DNA from: Dehalococcoidia bacterium UBA2588
Lineage (GTDB): Bacteria > Chloroflexota > Dehalococcoidia > Lucifugimonadales > UBA3495
Assembly: GCA_002339805.1 (NCBI GenBank)
Contig: DDKW01000001.1
Location: 1 to 6,732, forward strand
Reading direction: 5' to 3'
DNA: 6,732 nucleotides
Made by a program: the position numbers and the translations under genes. The notes under the pieces were generated by a model. That model searched no databases. It saw only the letters and a list, made by a program, of their open reading frames with translations, and was not told the DNA's origin. Position 1 is the first letter of the stretch. Each line of letters begins with the position of its first letter. Positions 1 through 6,358 of this stretch are shown here, one piece after another.

Positions 1-389
1 TTCAACAAACCACATATCAAACCAAATATGCCACCAAACAGCATTGATACTATGATCATCAATGGTATTGCTAATAAAGTGTCTCCAATCAAACTGCGGG
101 CCACAAATACAGCCCCAATTGACCCAAGCATCATTTGTCCTTCAACTCCAATATTCCACATATTACATGAAAAGGTAACTATAAGAGCAAAAGCAGACAA
201 AGACATGATGCTAGTGATTACCAAGACTCTACTTAAATTATCTAACCCCAAAATGGAGCCTTCCAAAATTGCAACAAAAGCACTCCACGGTGAAACTCCA
301 AGTAACAAAAGAAAAATAGACGTCAAGAAAACAGCCAATGCAAATGCCATCAAGTTTTCCAGCACATCTCTTGAGTAAAATTTAGTCAT
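1..389 (-). CDS. ABC transporter permease, BMP/nucleoside type (partial)
   Basis: Inner-membrane permease of an uptake ABC transporter; 129 complete codons of the N-terminal part are present and the gene runs off the left edge. Reading the minus strand gives a hydrophobic protein with likely membrane segments near residues 14-32, 55-72 and 105-128. The motif NMWNIGVEGQ (residues 76-85) is the hallmark of permeases in the branched-chain/nucleoside class (COG4603, YufP/NupP-like), where the usual form is FNIGVEGQ. The ATG at 389 overlaps the ATPase stop codon by 8 nt, so translation is probably coupled; an in-frame ATG at 395 is an equally possible start, and neither has a clear ribosome site. 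Such operons normally carry a second, related permease directly downstream, here expected outside the window. The class is clear from sequence and context; the transported compound is not, with nucleosides being the best-known substrates of the family. Confidence 0.88.
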   Translation of the reverse strand, partial: MTKFYSRDVLENLMAFALAVFLTSIFLLLLGVSPWSAFVAILEGSILGLDNLSRVLVITSIMSLSAFALIVTFSCNMWNIGVEGQMMLGSIGAVFVARSLIGDTLLAIPLMIIVSMLFGGIFGLICGLL

Positions 390-1812
390 ACCCATTTACC
401 AAGTTACCAGATATATTATTTATGATTTCAGATTTAGTGATCACATTTACAGAGCTTGCTGACACTATCTCTTCCCCATGAAAGCAAATCACATAATCCG
501 CATGATCCCAGATTTCATCCACCTCATAGGAAGAAAATATTGTTAATAACCGATTGCTCTTATCAGTACTTAACTTATCCCAAATATAATCCGCCGATTG
601 TATGTCTAATCCTCTCGTTGGATGCTCTAGCATCGCAACAGCAATATCATTCCTTAACATAGATAGCATTAATCGTTGCTGGTTACCTCCGGATAATTCG
701 GCAGCTTTCGTATCAGGGGTCCCAATAATTCCATAATTTTGTATTAGATCCTCACACATTGCTCTAGTCTGAGCCCAATCTATCACACCATTATCAACGC
801 TCAATGACAAAGCGTGATGGTCTAAAATGCTTAACTCCGGGAATAATCCCCTTTCCAATCTGTCAGTCGGCACATAGCCAAAATTAGACTTATCTATACG
901 GTTGCCATCACTCATTAATGAAAAGTTTTTATTGAAGAACATGTTTCCCAAGAATCTATCTACTCCAGATCCTTGCAGTCCAACAACTCCTACCATCATG
1001 CTTTTTGTAAGCGATAGTTCAATCATATTCTCCTGCTGTTGGACTCTTGCAATAAGATCTTTCATCTCCACAATCGCATTTGATTGTGCCTTATCTTCTT
1101 CATACTTGCTCCCGAACATTAAATCCACCAAATAATTGGGGTCTTGAGGAAGCAGTAGCGTCTCTAATAATTTCCCTTTCCGCATCACACTTACACACGA
1201 AGAATATTCTAAGACATCTTCAAGTTTATGAGACACTAAAACTACAGTGCACCCTTCTAGCGTTAATTGCTTTAAAGCATCAAACACTTTCGTTTTTTGT
1301 TCTAGTGAGAATCCGCTGTTTGGTTCATCAAGTATAATTAACTGTGCTCCGTTAGACAGCAGTCTCATAAGTTCTACTTGTTGCCGCTCTCCGATAGATA
1401 ATTGATGAATCTTTTTCTTAGGATCTATATTGAAACCATATTTAGAATTCAATGTCCCAAATTCCTGCCGTAGCAATTTAGTAGTATTTATTGATCTATT
1501 AAGACGATGACCTACCGAGAAACTTTGCATAACCGTAAGGTTTGCGAAGTCCATGGGATCTTGACCTAGTAATCCAATTCCTAATCTGATGGCATTTGAG
1601 GTAGAAAATCCTTCTATGCTTAAGTCATCCACAAGTATAGAACCAGAATCTGGGGTAACTTGCCCAGACAACATCTTCACTAGGGTGGATTTCCCGGCTC
1701 CATTTTCTCCTATGATTGCATGAATTGTCCCTGATTCAATACTAACCGACACACTATCATTAGCTAGCAGTTCTCCATATTTTTTTGTTATTGAATCAAA
1801 TGTTATTTTCAT
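382..1812 (-). CDS. ABC transporter ATP-binding protein with two ATPase domains (BMP/nucleoside uptake)
   Basis: Cytoplasmic ATPase that powers the adjoining permease (COG3845, YufO/NupO-like; related to RbsA). It has 476 residues against about 500 for the family, with two tandem ABC domains. Domain 1 is intact: Walker A GENGAGKST (35-43), Q-loop Gln84, signature LSIGERQQ (138-145), Walker B LIILDEP (158-164) and H-loop Ser-His (194-195). Domain 2 is degenerate, as usual in this family: the Walker A region GLQGSGVDRF (278-287) lacks the Lys-Ser/Thr pair, while LSGGNQQR (373-380) and HPTRGLD (397-403) are kept and the switch His is absent. One ATP site is therefore probably the catalytic one. 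I place the start at the ATG at 1812; a TTG at 1821 would add three residues. Neither has a good ribosome site. The gene follows the binding-protein gene after 67 bp containing a strong hairpin and overlaps the permease gene by 8 nt. Confidence 0.93.
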   Translation of the reverse strand: MKITFDSITKKYGELLANDSVSVSIESGTIHAIIGENGAGKSTLVKMLSGQVTPDSGSILVDDLSIEGFSTSNAIRLGIGLLGQDPMDFANLTVMQSFSVGHRLNRSINTTKLLRQEFGTLNSKYGFNIDPKKKIHQLSIGERQQVELMRLLSNGAQLIILDEPNSGFSLEQKTKVFDALKQLTLEGCTVVLVSHKLEDVLEYSSCVSVMRKGKLLETLLLPQDPNYLVDLMFGSKYEEDKAQSNAIVEMKDLIARVQQQENMIELSLTKSMMVGVVGLQGSGVDRFLGNMFFNKNFSLMSDGNRIDKSNFGYVPTDRLERGLFPELSILDHHALSLSVDNGVIDWAQTRAMCEDLIQNYGIIGTPDTKAAELSGGNQQRLMLSMLRNDIAVAMLEHPTRGLDIQSADYIWDKLSTDKSNRLLTIFSSYEVDEIWDHADYVICFHGEEIVSASSVNVITKSEIINNISGNLVNGYD

Positions 1813-1824
1813 TACAAACAAACA

Positions 1825-1858
1825 AATAGGCGACCGTATTAAATACAGATCGCCTATT
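1825..1858 (-). terminator. Hairpin between binding-protein and ATPase genes (attenuator or partial terminator)
   Basis: AATAGGCGA (1825-1833) and TCGCCTATT (1850-1858) form a perfect 9-bp stem. Inside it, GTAT and ATAC pair again across a three-base loop, with a small internal bulge between the stems. In the direction of transcription the stem is followed by TTTGTTTGTTTG, a T-rich but interrupted tract. It lies 22 bp past the binding-protein stop codon and ends 12 nt before the ATPase start. The position fits the familiar arrangement in which a hairpin after the binding-protein gene protects its message and lets only part of transcription reach the ATPase and permease genes. The stem is seen directly; the role is inferred. 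Confidence 0.65.
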
Positions 1859-1879
1859 CATTACAGAATTCCCTTTGAG

Positions 1880-3124
1880 TTAGTCTCCTGCATCACCTAT
1901 GATCCCTTCTAATAAACCGGTTGTGTACCAGATTTGCTTTTCGGAGGCTTCCTGCCCCGCGGCCACAAACACAGAACCATCTTGATAATTTAATGGTCCT
2001 TCAAATAGATTGATATCTCCGTTGGCAAGACCCTTAATGAATTGATTATTCAAAGTGTCCCATTCTGAGTCACTTAGCGCATCACCTTTAGCGAATCCAA
2101 TCATCGATGTATCAACATTATTGATATCTGACCAATCTGGGCCTAGCCATTCCCATGTTGCTGAAAAATTATCATTTGCAACAGCATTAATGACATTAAG
2201 GTAAGAAGGGCCCCAATTGAAATAAGGTACTCCTAAACATGCACCAGGTGCTTCTGCACACGCTCCATGATAATCATATGGTACCGCCCATACTTGTTCA
2301 CCTGAATTATTCCGTTTACCAGCTTCCACTATCACTTGGGTAGTATCTATGCCGGAAATAACCACATCTGCTCCAGAATCATAAAAATCATTCGTCACAA
2401 CTGTAGGATCCAAAGTTACCCCAGGAATATGAAACCAGAAACCAATCCATTTGACTTCAAAATTTAAATCTGAGATGTTTTTCCCTCTAGATTCTTCCCA
2501 ACAATATTTAGCCCCTAAATAAGCGGAATTAGCTAGCCTTTTAGTTTCTGCATTTATCAATGGCCCTACAAAGCCTATGTTACCAGTTTCAGTTTTCAAA
2601 GCAGCTGCACAACCTGCCATCATTTTGCCATATTCCATTTTGCCCATAATATTACCTAAATTAGCCAATTCCGGATGATGAGCATCACCTTCTGACCATG
2701 CACTGTCTCCACTCGACCATATCATAGGGACTTCTGGATTTGCCGCTGCTGCTTCCAAAACACCATCTTTCATGTCTTCAGAAGTCGCAAAAATTAGTTC
2801 GGCTCCTTGTTCAACCATCTGATCTACAACTTGAGCAACAGTTATATCTGGAGAATCTGCAGGGTTAATAAAATCCATTACAATCATTTCAGAACCAGTT
2901 TTTTCTGCTGCGTAGGCACCACCATCATAATGAGCCTGTGACCAACCTCTATCATTTCTAGGACCCACTAATATCATTCCAAACTTAATAGGTTCAGATG
3001 CCATGGGTTCAACATTAGCAGAATCAGCTTCTCCACCAATATTACAAGCCAGCACAGTAGCAATTAGTGCCGATAAAGTAGCGCTGATAGCAATCAGCTT
3101 CATTTTTTTCAAGGAACTCACCAT
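1880..3124 (-). CDS. BMP-family ABC transporter substrate-binding lipoprotein
   Basis: Lipid-anchored binding protein of the BMP/PnrA family (Bmp domain, COG1744), which captures a small solute outside the membrane and passes it to the permease and ATPase encoded downstream. The 414-residue product starts with a basic stretch, a hydrophobic segment (about 9-25) and a lipobox VLAC, with Cys27 the likely lipidated residue. A Ser/Ala/Glu-rich linker leads into the Bmp domain at about residue 46. Family landmarks are GPRNDRGWSQAH (54-65), GFVGPL (184-189), WIGFWF (226-231), GADVVISG (251-258), YFNWGPSY (301-308) and a C-terminal FEGPLNYQDGS stretch (374-384). A Cys pair (Cys289, Cys296) sits just before the FNWGP loop and could form a disulfide. 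The start at 3124 is favoured because GGAG at 3132-3135 lies 7 nt upstream; an internal ATG at 3103 would still leave a signal peptide. Known family members bind purine nucleosides, but the ligand of this one cannot be read from sequence. Confidence 0.93.
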   Translation of the reverse strand: MVSSLKKMKLIAISATLSALIATVLACNIGGEADSANVEPMASEPIKFGMILVGPRNDRGWSQAHYDGGAYAAEKTGSEMIVMDFINPADSPDITVAQVVDQMVEQGAELIFATSEDMKDGVLEAAAANPEVPMIWSSGDSAWSEGDAHHPELANLGNIMGKMEYGKMMAGCAAALKTETGNIGFVGPLINAETKRLANSAYLGAKYCWEESRGKNISDLNFEVKWIGFWFHIPGVTLDPTVVTNDFYDSGADVVISGIDTTQVIVEAGKRNNSGEQVWAVPYDYHGACAEAPGACLGVPYFNWGPSYLNVINAVANDNFSATWEWLGPDWSDINNVDTSMIGFAKGDALSDSEWDTLNNQFIKGLANGDINLFEGPLNYQDGSVFVAAGQEASEKQIWYTTGLLEGIIGDAGD

Positions 3125-3255
3125 TACAAATCTCCATCATGAATTTCCAATTGATGATCAATCGGGTCAAAATATTGTCACATAAAAATGTTAATTTTGT
3201 ATTTCGATTTGTCAGTGATTTGTAATTGGGATTGTGATTTTAATTTCCATTTTCT
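3125..3255 (-). promoter_or_regulatory. Upstream regulatory region of the BMP transporter operon
   Basis: This 131-bp gap separates the MFS stop codon from the lipoprotein start, both on the minus strand. A candidate promoter reads CTGACA (plus-strand 3210-3215) and TAACAT (plus-strand 3188-3193) with a 16-bp spacer; both boxes are imperfect. Downstream of it, ATTGAT-G-ATCAAT (3150-3162) is a perfect hyphenated palindrome of operator size, placed between the promoter and the ribosome site (GGAG, 3132-3135). Around the -35 box, GATTTGT occurs twice in the plus strand (3206-3212 and 3217-3223), 11 bp apart, which is one helical turn. No convincing terminator for the MFS gene is visible, so readthrough into this operon is possible. 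Confidence 0.4.
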
Positions 3256-4506
3256 TTATACGCGCTTTTTGTTAGGATCTCCTGAAATAACTAGCAATAC
3301 AACACTAATAAAAGAGCCAATCATAAATACCCAAAAAGCTCCTTGGTATTCATTAGTCAAATCATAAATAAATCCAGATATAACTGGTCCTATTGCTAAA
3401 CCCATCACCAAAGTGACTCTGCTTATTCCATTAATAGTTCCTAATATCTCCCGACCGAACACGTTGTTCCATAAAACAGGGATCAAGGGATGTACAGTAA
3501 TCAATGAGAATCCCCAAACTGAGACGAAAATAAATGTCTCTAGCATTGAATCGGCTCTCACCAATATAATCAAACTAATAGTCGCTACACCACAACCCAT
3601 TATCATTAAATACTTAACATTAAAACGATCAGCTAATAAGCCCGCGATAGTTATACCAATAGCTCCAGAAATTGCGAACACAGAAACAGTAGAACCTATG
3701 ACAACGGCAGATACACCTTGTTCAGCTAAGTGAGCAGCAAAATGTAACGTTATCCCAGGTCCTGCAGCGCCAACCATAAATAGAGCAACAAACACACACC
3801 AAAAAAATCTCGTTCCTAATACTTCTCTGACAGTCCAAGGCCGCTTATCATCAAAATTGTCTATTGGTTTCATATCCGGAGAGGCGCCATCAATAATTAA
3901 CCCCATAGATTCCGGGGTTTTACGTATGAACAAAAATGCTGGGACTATACCAAATACGATAGGGAATAATGCCAGAGTAATCCACGCTATTCTCCAGCCC
4001 AGTTCTCCAATGATTACTTGATACACGGGACCACTTATCGCAGCAGCTATAGCACCCGTCAGCATGATCAGTGAAGTAGCTTTACCTTTATATTTGGAGA
4101 ACCATTTCCCAACAGTGGGATATGTAGCGCTGTTAATTACTCCTTGATCCATAGTACGTATGATTGTATAAGTTATAAAAAATGCGGCTATAGTCTGTAA
4201 CAAAGACATATACAAGCAAGACAAAGCTAAAATAATAGCTGCTATAGGCAAAATATATCGTGCGCCGTACACATCAACTAATTTCCCTATGAACGGGCTG
4301 AGAATTGCCCCAAAAACGCTGCCCAGACTTGCAGGAACAGATATTACTGTACGAGACCAACCAAATTCTTGTACCATCGGCATCACAAATAAACTTAATA
4401 ATGTTATCGATGCACAATGGTTACCCAATTCACTACAGCACGCAGCGAACGAAACGTACCAGCCATGATAAATTTTTTTAAAATTGGGTAGACGTAAATT
4501 AAGCAT
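3256..4506 (-). CDS. MFS transporter, oxalate/formate antiporter or monocarboxylate type
   Basis: Integral membrane secondary transporter of the major facilitator superfamily; 416 residues, the usual size for 12 helices in two six-helix halves. The opening HGWYV (14-18), EFGWSR (47-52) and the helix 2-3 loop GKLVDVYGAR (74-83, the MFS motif A) are typical of the OFA/monocarboxylate branch. WFSKYKGKA (135-143) is the corresponding loop before helix 5, and KTPESMGLIIDG (196-207) is the usual start of the central cytoplasmic loop. The second half repeats motif A as GLLADRFN (289-296), and GTINGISR (356-363) and GPVISGFIYD (373-382) are also family-typical. Relatives export or exchange small organic acids, but the substrate here is unknown. 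The ATG at 4506 lacks a clear ribosome site and is preceded by a small inverted repeat (4510-4524). It is divergent from acr3 and lies 131 bp upstream of the BMP operon on the same strand, so functional linkage to the latter is possible but unproven. Confidence 0.9.
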   Translation of the reverse strand: MLNLRLPNFKKIYHGWYVSFAACCSELGNHCASITLLSLFVMPMVQEFGWSRTVISVPASLGSVFGAILSPFIGKLVDVYGARYILPIAAIILALSCLYMSLLQTIAAFFITYTIIRTMDQGVINSATYPTVGKWFSKYKGKATSLIMLTGAIAAAISGPVYQVIIGELGWRIAWITLALFPIVFGIVPAFLFIRKTPESMGLIIDGASPDMKPIDNFDDKRPWTVREVLGTRFFWCVFVALFMVGAAGPGITLHFAAHLAEQGVSAVVIGSTVSVFAISGAIGITIAGLLADRFNVKYLMIMGCGVATISLIILVRADSMLETFIFVSVWGFSLITVHPLIPVLWNNVFGREILGTINGISRVTLVMGLAIGPVISGFIYDLTNEYQGAFWVFMIGSFISVVLLVISGDPNKKRV

Positions 4507-4509
4507 ACA

Positions 4510-4524
4510 GTTAGATAGACTAAC
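4510..4524. repeat. Small inverted repeat just upstream of the MFS start
   Basis: GTTAG (4510-4514), five bases, then CTAAC (4520-4524) form a perfect 5-5-5 inverted repeat. It begins 3 nt upstream of the MFS start codon, where a ribosome site would normally be. It could be a short mRNA hairpin that limits translation or half of a protein-binding site. A 5-bp match is short enough to occur by chance. Confidence 0.3.
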
Positions 4525-4575
4525 ACGGTTCTGTATAAATTACTTAAGAATCATATATTTAAATACTCGGGAATA

Positions 4576-4604
4576 TAGAAAATCCGCAAAATGGAGTATA
4601 TATT
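4576..4604 (+). promoter_or_regulatory. Candidate promoter of acr3
   Basis: TATATT (4599-4604) resembles a -10 box, with a weak TAGAAA (4576-4581) at the -35 position 17 bp upstream. Transcription would start about 5 nt before the acr3 ATG at 4616, giving a nearly leaderless message; this agrees with the lack of a ribosome site there. ATACTC (4563-4568) and GAGTAT (4594-4599) are inverted arms spanning the promoter, a possible but weak regulator site. The whole region is very A+T-rich, so -10-like strings are expected by chance. Confidence 0.3.
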
Positions 4605-4615
4605 AGTTTCTGAAA

Positions 4616-5632
4616 ATGGGGATGTTCGAAAAATACCTAACTATATGGATAGGATTAAGTATATTAACTGGGTGGTTGCTAGGGCTATTCATTCCATCTT
4701 TCTTTATAACGATTTCTCAACTTACTCTATTTAATACCAATATTATTATTGCAATACTAATATGGCTGATGATTTACCCAATGATGTGTCAAATAGAAAT
4801 TACTGGGTTGAGCAAAGTCTTTGCAAAACCCAAGGGGCTTATCCTCACATTAATAATCAATTGGGGAATCAAGCCATTTAGCATGGCCTTAATCGCGTGG
4901 CTCTTCCTAAAAATCATATTCGGAAATTTCCTGGAACCTGATTTAGCCAATGAGTATATTGCGGGAATGATATTACTTGGTGTAGCGCCATGCACCGCTA
5001 TGGTATTCGTATGGAGCTCTTTAACTAGAGGGGATCCAAACTACACACTGGTGCAAGTATCTATCAATGACCTTATTATGATTGTTGCTTTCGCACCACT
5101 AGCCGGCCTCTTACTTGAAATGAGTAATATAGCCGTACCTTGGAGTATTCTGATCACTTCTGTAGTACTTTACATACTTATACCTTTAGTTGCCGGGGTG
5201 ATCACACGAAAGATTCTCATCGCCACTGATGACAGGAAGCTCACAAAATTAATCCAATTATCCAAGCCCTTATCTATCATTGGTTTATTATTGACGGTGA
5301 TAATTTTGTTCGGGCTACAGTCTGACACAATCAGCACTCAACTCCGAGATATCCTTCTGATATCCATACCTCTGGCGATTCAAACCTTATCAATCTTTAT
5401 TCTTGGTTACATAGCAGCATATTTGATCAAACTGCCTCATAACATCGCAGGTCCAGCTTGTCTGATAGGAACCTCCAATTTCTTCGAGTTAGCAGTCGCT
5501 GTAGCAATTACACTCTTTGGTATAAATTCAGGTGCCTCATTAGCGACTGTAGTTGGGGTACTTATAGAGGTGCCGATAATGCTTATACTGGTCTGGGTGG
5601 TTAATCGTACGGTCAAGTGGTTCCCCGGATAG
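4616..5632 (+). CDS. acr3: Acr3-family arsenite efflux permease
   Basis: Inner-membrane carrier that exports arsenite, As(III), using the ion gradient; member of the Acr3 branch of the bile acid/sodium symporter (BASS/BART) superfamily. The 338-residue product has about ten hydrophobic helices. The family's conserved stretches are present: GVAPCTAMVFVW (122-133) with Cys126, the cysteine known to be essential in characterised Acr3 proteins; RGDPNYTLVQVS (138-149); GTSNFFELAVAV (285-296); and LIEVP (316-320) with Glu318, matching the other functionally essential residue. The length is slightly below the common 350-plus residues, with a short N-terminus. The start could be the ATG at 4616 or the in-frame ATG at 4622; neither has a good ribosome site. 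No ArsR repressor or ArsC reductase is encoded in the window, so acr3 stands alone between a divergent MFS gene and a convergent Fur-family gene. Family assignment is very secure; arsenite as substrate follows from the conserved residues. Confidence 0.94.
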   Translation: MGMFEKYLTIWIGLSILTGWLLGLFIPSFFITISQLTLFNTNIIIAILIWLMIYPMMCQIEITGLSKVFAKPKGLILTLIINWGIKPFSMALIAWLFLKIIFGNFLEPDLANEYIAGMILLGVAPCTAMVFVWSSLTRGDPNYTLVQVSINDLIMIVAFAPLAGLLLEMSNIAVPWSILITSVVLYILIPLVAGVITRKILIATDDRKLTKLIQLSKPLSIIGLLLTVIILFGLQSDTISTQLRDILLISIPLAIQTLSIFILGYIAAYLIKLPHNIAGPACLIGTSNFFELAVAVAITLFGINSGASLATVVGVLIEVPIMLILVWVVNRTVKWFPG

Positions 5633-5720
5633 TCTAACAAGTTAAATATCAAAGCAAACTTGCTTTCTTCACTAAAGTCAACATAAGCCTTTGACTGGAA
5701 TTTCAACTCCGCAACCAGTT

Positions 5721-5765
5721 AAACCAATGAAAAACATCCAAAAACAATATTGGAGTTTATTTTTC
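5721..5765. terminator. Weak, possibly bidirectional terminator between acr3 and the Fur-family gene
   Basis: The 137-bp gap between the two convergent genes contains TCCAA (5737-5741) and TTGGA (5750-5754), a 5-bp stem with an 8-base loop. On the plus strand it is followed by GTTTATTTTT, and on the minus strand by TGTTTTT, so it could stop transcription from both sides. An alternative, longer pairing uses CCAAT near 5723 with ATTGG (5749-5753). The stem is short and A+T-rich. A second hairpin, AAAGC/GCTTT within 5651-5666, lies closer to the acr3 stop but lacks a T tract. The rest of the gap shows nothing else. Confidence 0.4.
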
Positions 5766-5769
5766 ATCA

Positions 5770-6219
5770 TTAGTCATCCAAGTTACATGCGCAATGAACG
5801 TTGCCAGAGCATTTTCCGTACAATTCAAATGAATGATCCACTATAGTTATATTGTACTTCTGGCTTAATTGTTCACGTAATTTGCTTATCGATTCCTCAA
5901 GGCTATCATCCATTTCAATATCGATAACTGTTTCGCAAGATTCACAATATAAATGATGATGATGTCCGCCTTCCGATTTAATTTCAATCCATATATTTTG
6001 ATCGGGAGATGTAAAAGTGTCCAAAATCCCTGCAGTCGAGAGGTCATTAACTACTCTGTACAATGTAGACAAAGCGAACTTATCACTATGGTTTTGATAC
6101 AGTTGTTGCACAGAAATAGGAGCATTTATTCCTCCTAGAATATCTAATAACAACACTCTAGGTTTAGTAGCAGCTATTCCCTTTGTTTTGAGTGTCATTC
6201 TAAGCTCAGAACGATCCAT
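5770..6219 (-). CDS. Fur-family metal-responsive regulator, probably Zur-like
   Basis: DNA-binding repressor of the ferric uptake regulator family, expected to bind its operators as a metal-loaded dimer. The 149-residue length is typical. The N-terminal winged helix covers about 1-80, with ATKPR (17-21) and the recognition-helix region FALSTLYRVVNDL (48-60). The dimerisation and metal domain follows, with the His cluster GGHHHHLYCESC (84-95), Cys92 and Cys95 of the first CxxC, His129, and C-terminal cysteines 137, 143 and 145. The last motif is unusual: the normal second CxxC is replaced by Cys-x5-Cys-x-Cys. I chose the ATG at 6219 because AAGGTGGG (6225-6232) lies 5 nt upstream; longer starts up to 6318 would add about 33 non-family residues and run into the divergent promoter. 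Divergence from a ZnuA-like gene points to zinc sensing (Zur), but Fur, Mur or PerR roles cannot be excluded from sequence. Confidence 0.9.
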   Translation of the reverse strand: MDRSELRMTLKTKGIAATKPRVLLLDILGGINAPISVQQLYQNHSDKFALSTLYRVVNDLSTAGILDTFTSPDQNIWIEIKSEGGHHHHLYCESCETVIDIEMDDSLEESISKLREQLSQKYNITIVDHSFELYGKCSGNVHCACNLDD

Positions 6220-6224
6220 ACAAA

Positions 6225-6232
6225 CCCACCTT
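6225..6232 (-). promoter_or_regulatory. Ribosome binding site deciding the Fur-family start
   Basis: AAGGTGGG on the minus strand lies 5 nt before the ATG at 6219. It is among the best Shine-Dalgarno matches in the window and supports the 149-residue product over the longer open frame that begins at 6318. Confidence 0.7.
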
Positions 6233-6274
6233 TTATTAAATCTTTCAAAGTCACAAACATATCTTATCACGACC

Positions 6275-6302
6275 ATCCTACTGACTAAAATAAGTTTGAC
6301 AA
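6275..6302 (-). promoter_or_regulatory. Candidate promoter of the Fur-family gene
   Basis: On the minus strand, TTGTCA (plus-strand 6297-6302) and TAGGAT (plus-strand 6275-6280) are separated by 16 bp. The -35 box is good and the -10 box is mediocre. It overlaps the -35 box of the divergent promoter and abuts the inverted repeat at 6301-6319, so one bound regulator could affect both directions, including autoregulation. Confidence 0.35.
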
Positions 6303-6325
6303 TGGGACTCATTCCCATTTATACT
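6296..6325 (+). promoter_or_regulatory. Sigma-70-type promoter of the ZnuA-like lipoprotein gene
   Basis: TTGACA (6296-6301) is a perfect -35 consensus and TATACT (6320-6325) matches five of six -10 bases, with an 18-bp spacer. The expected start of transcription near 6332 gives a leader of roughly 27 nt before the ATG at 6359. This is the strongest promoter match in the window, and its spacer is filled by an inverted repeat. Confidence 0.68.
6301..6319. promoter_or_regulatory. Probable Fur/Zur-family operator (7-5-7 inverted repeat)
   Basis: AATGGGA (6301-6307) and TCCCATT (6313-6319) are perfect inverted arms around a 5-base centre, 19 bp in all. The site fits exactly between the -35 and -10 boxes of the lipoprotein promoter, where a bound protein would exclude RNA polymerase. 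Fur-family regulators bind A+T-rich dyads of about this size, and the regulator gene lies directly beside it. The sequence is not a copy of the classical Fur, E. coli Zur or PerR boxes, so the pairing with this regulator is inferred from position. Confidence 0.62.
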
Positions 6326-6358
6326 AACTGGAGATTATTATTGGAGACTTTTTGAGCA

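Noticed and set aside
28..378. Plus-strand open frame of 116 codons
   Set aside because: It is antisense to the permease, whose conserved NIGVEGQ motif and membrane segments read on the minus strand; the plus-strand product has no recognisable features.
382..1812. Loss of the Walker A lysine in the second ATPase domain as a disabling mutation
   Set aside because: Degenerate second domains are normal in this double-domain sugar/nucleoside ATPase family, so this is not decay.
3413..3733. Plus-strand open frame of 106 codons inside the MFS gene
   Set aside because: It is the complement of the conserved second half of the MFS protein and has no independent coding signs.
5437..5706. Minus-strand open frame of 89 codons overlapping the acr3 3' end
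   Set aside because: Most of it is the complement of a conserved Acr3 segment; no ribosome site or family resemblance.
5690..5720. ACTGG...CCAGT inverted arms between acr3 and the Fur-family gene
   Set aside because: Only five pairs around a long loop, with no T tract; not convincing as a terminator or binding site.
6220..6318. N-terminal extension of the Fur-family protein from an ATG at 6318
   Set aside because: The extra 33 residues do not resemble the family, the ATG at 6219 has a strong ribosome site, and the extension would cover the divergent promoter and operator.
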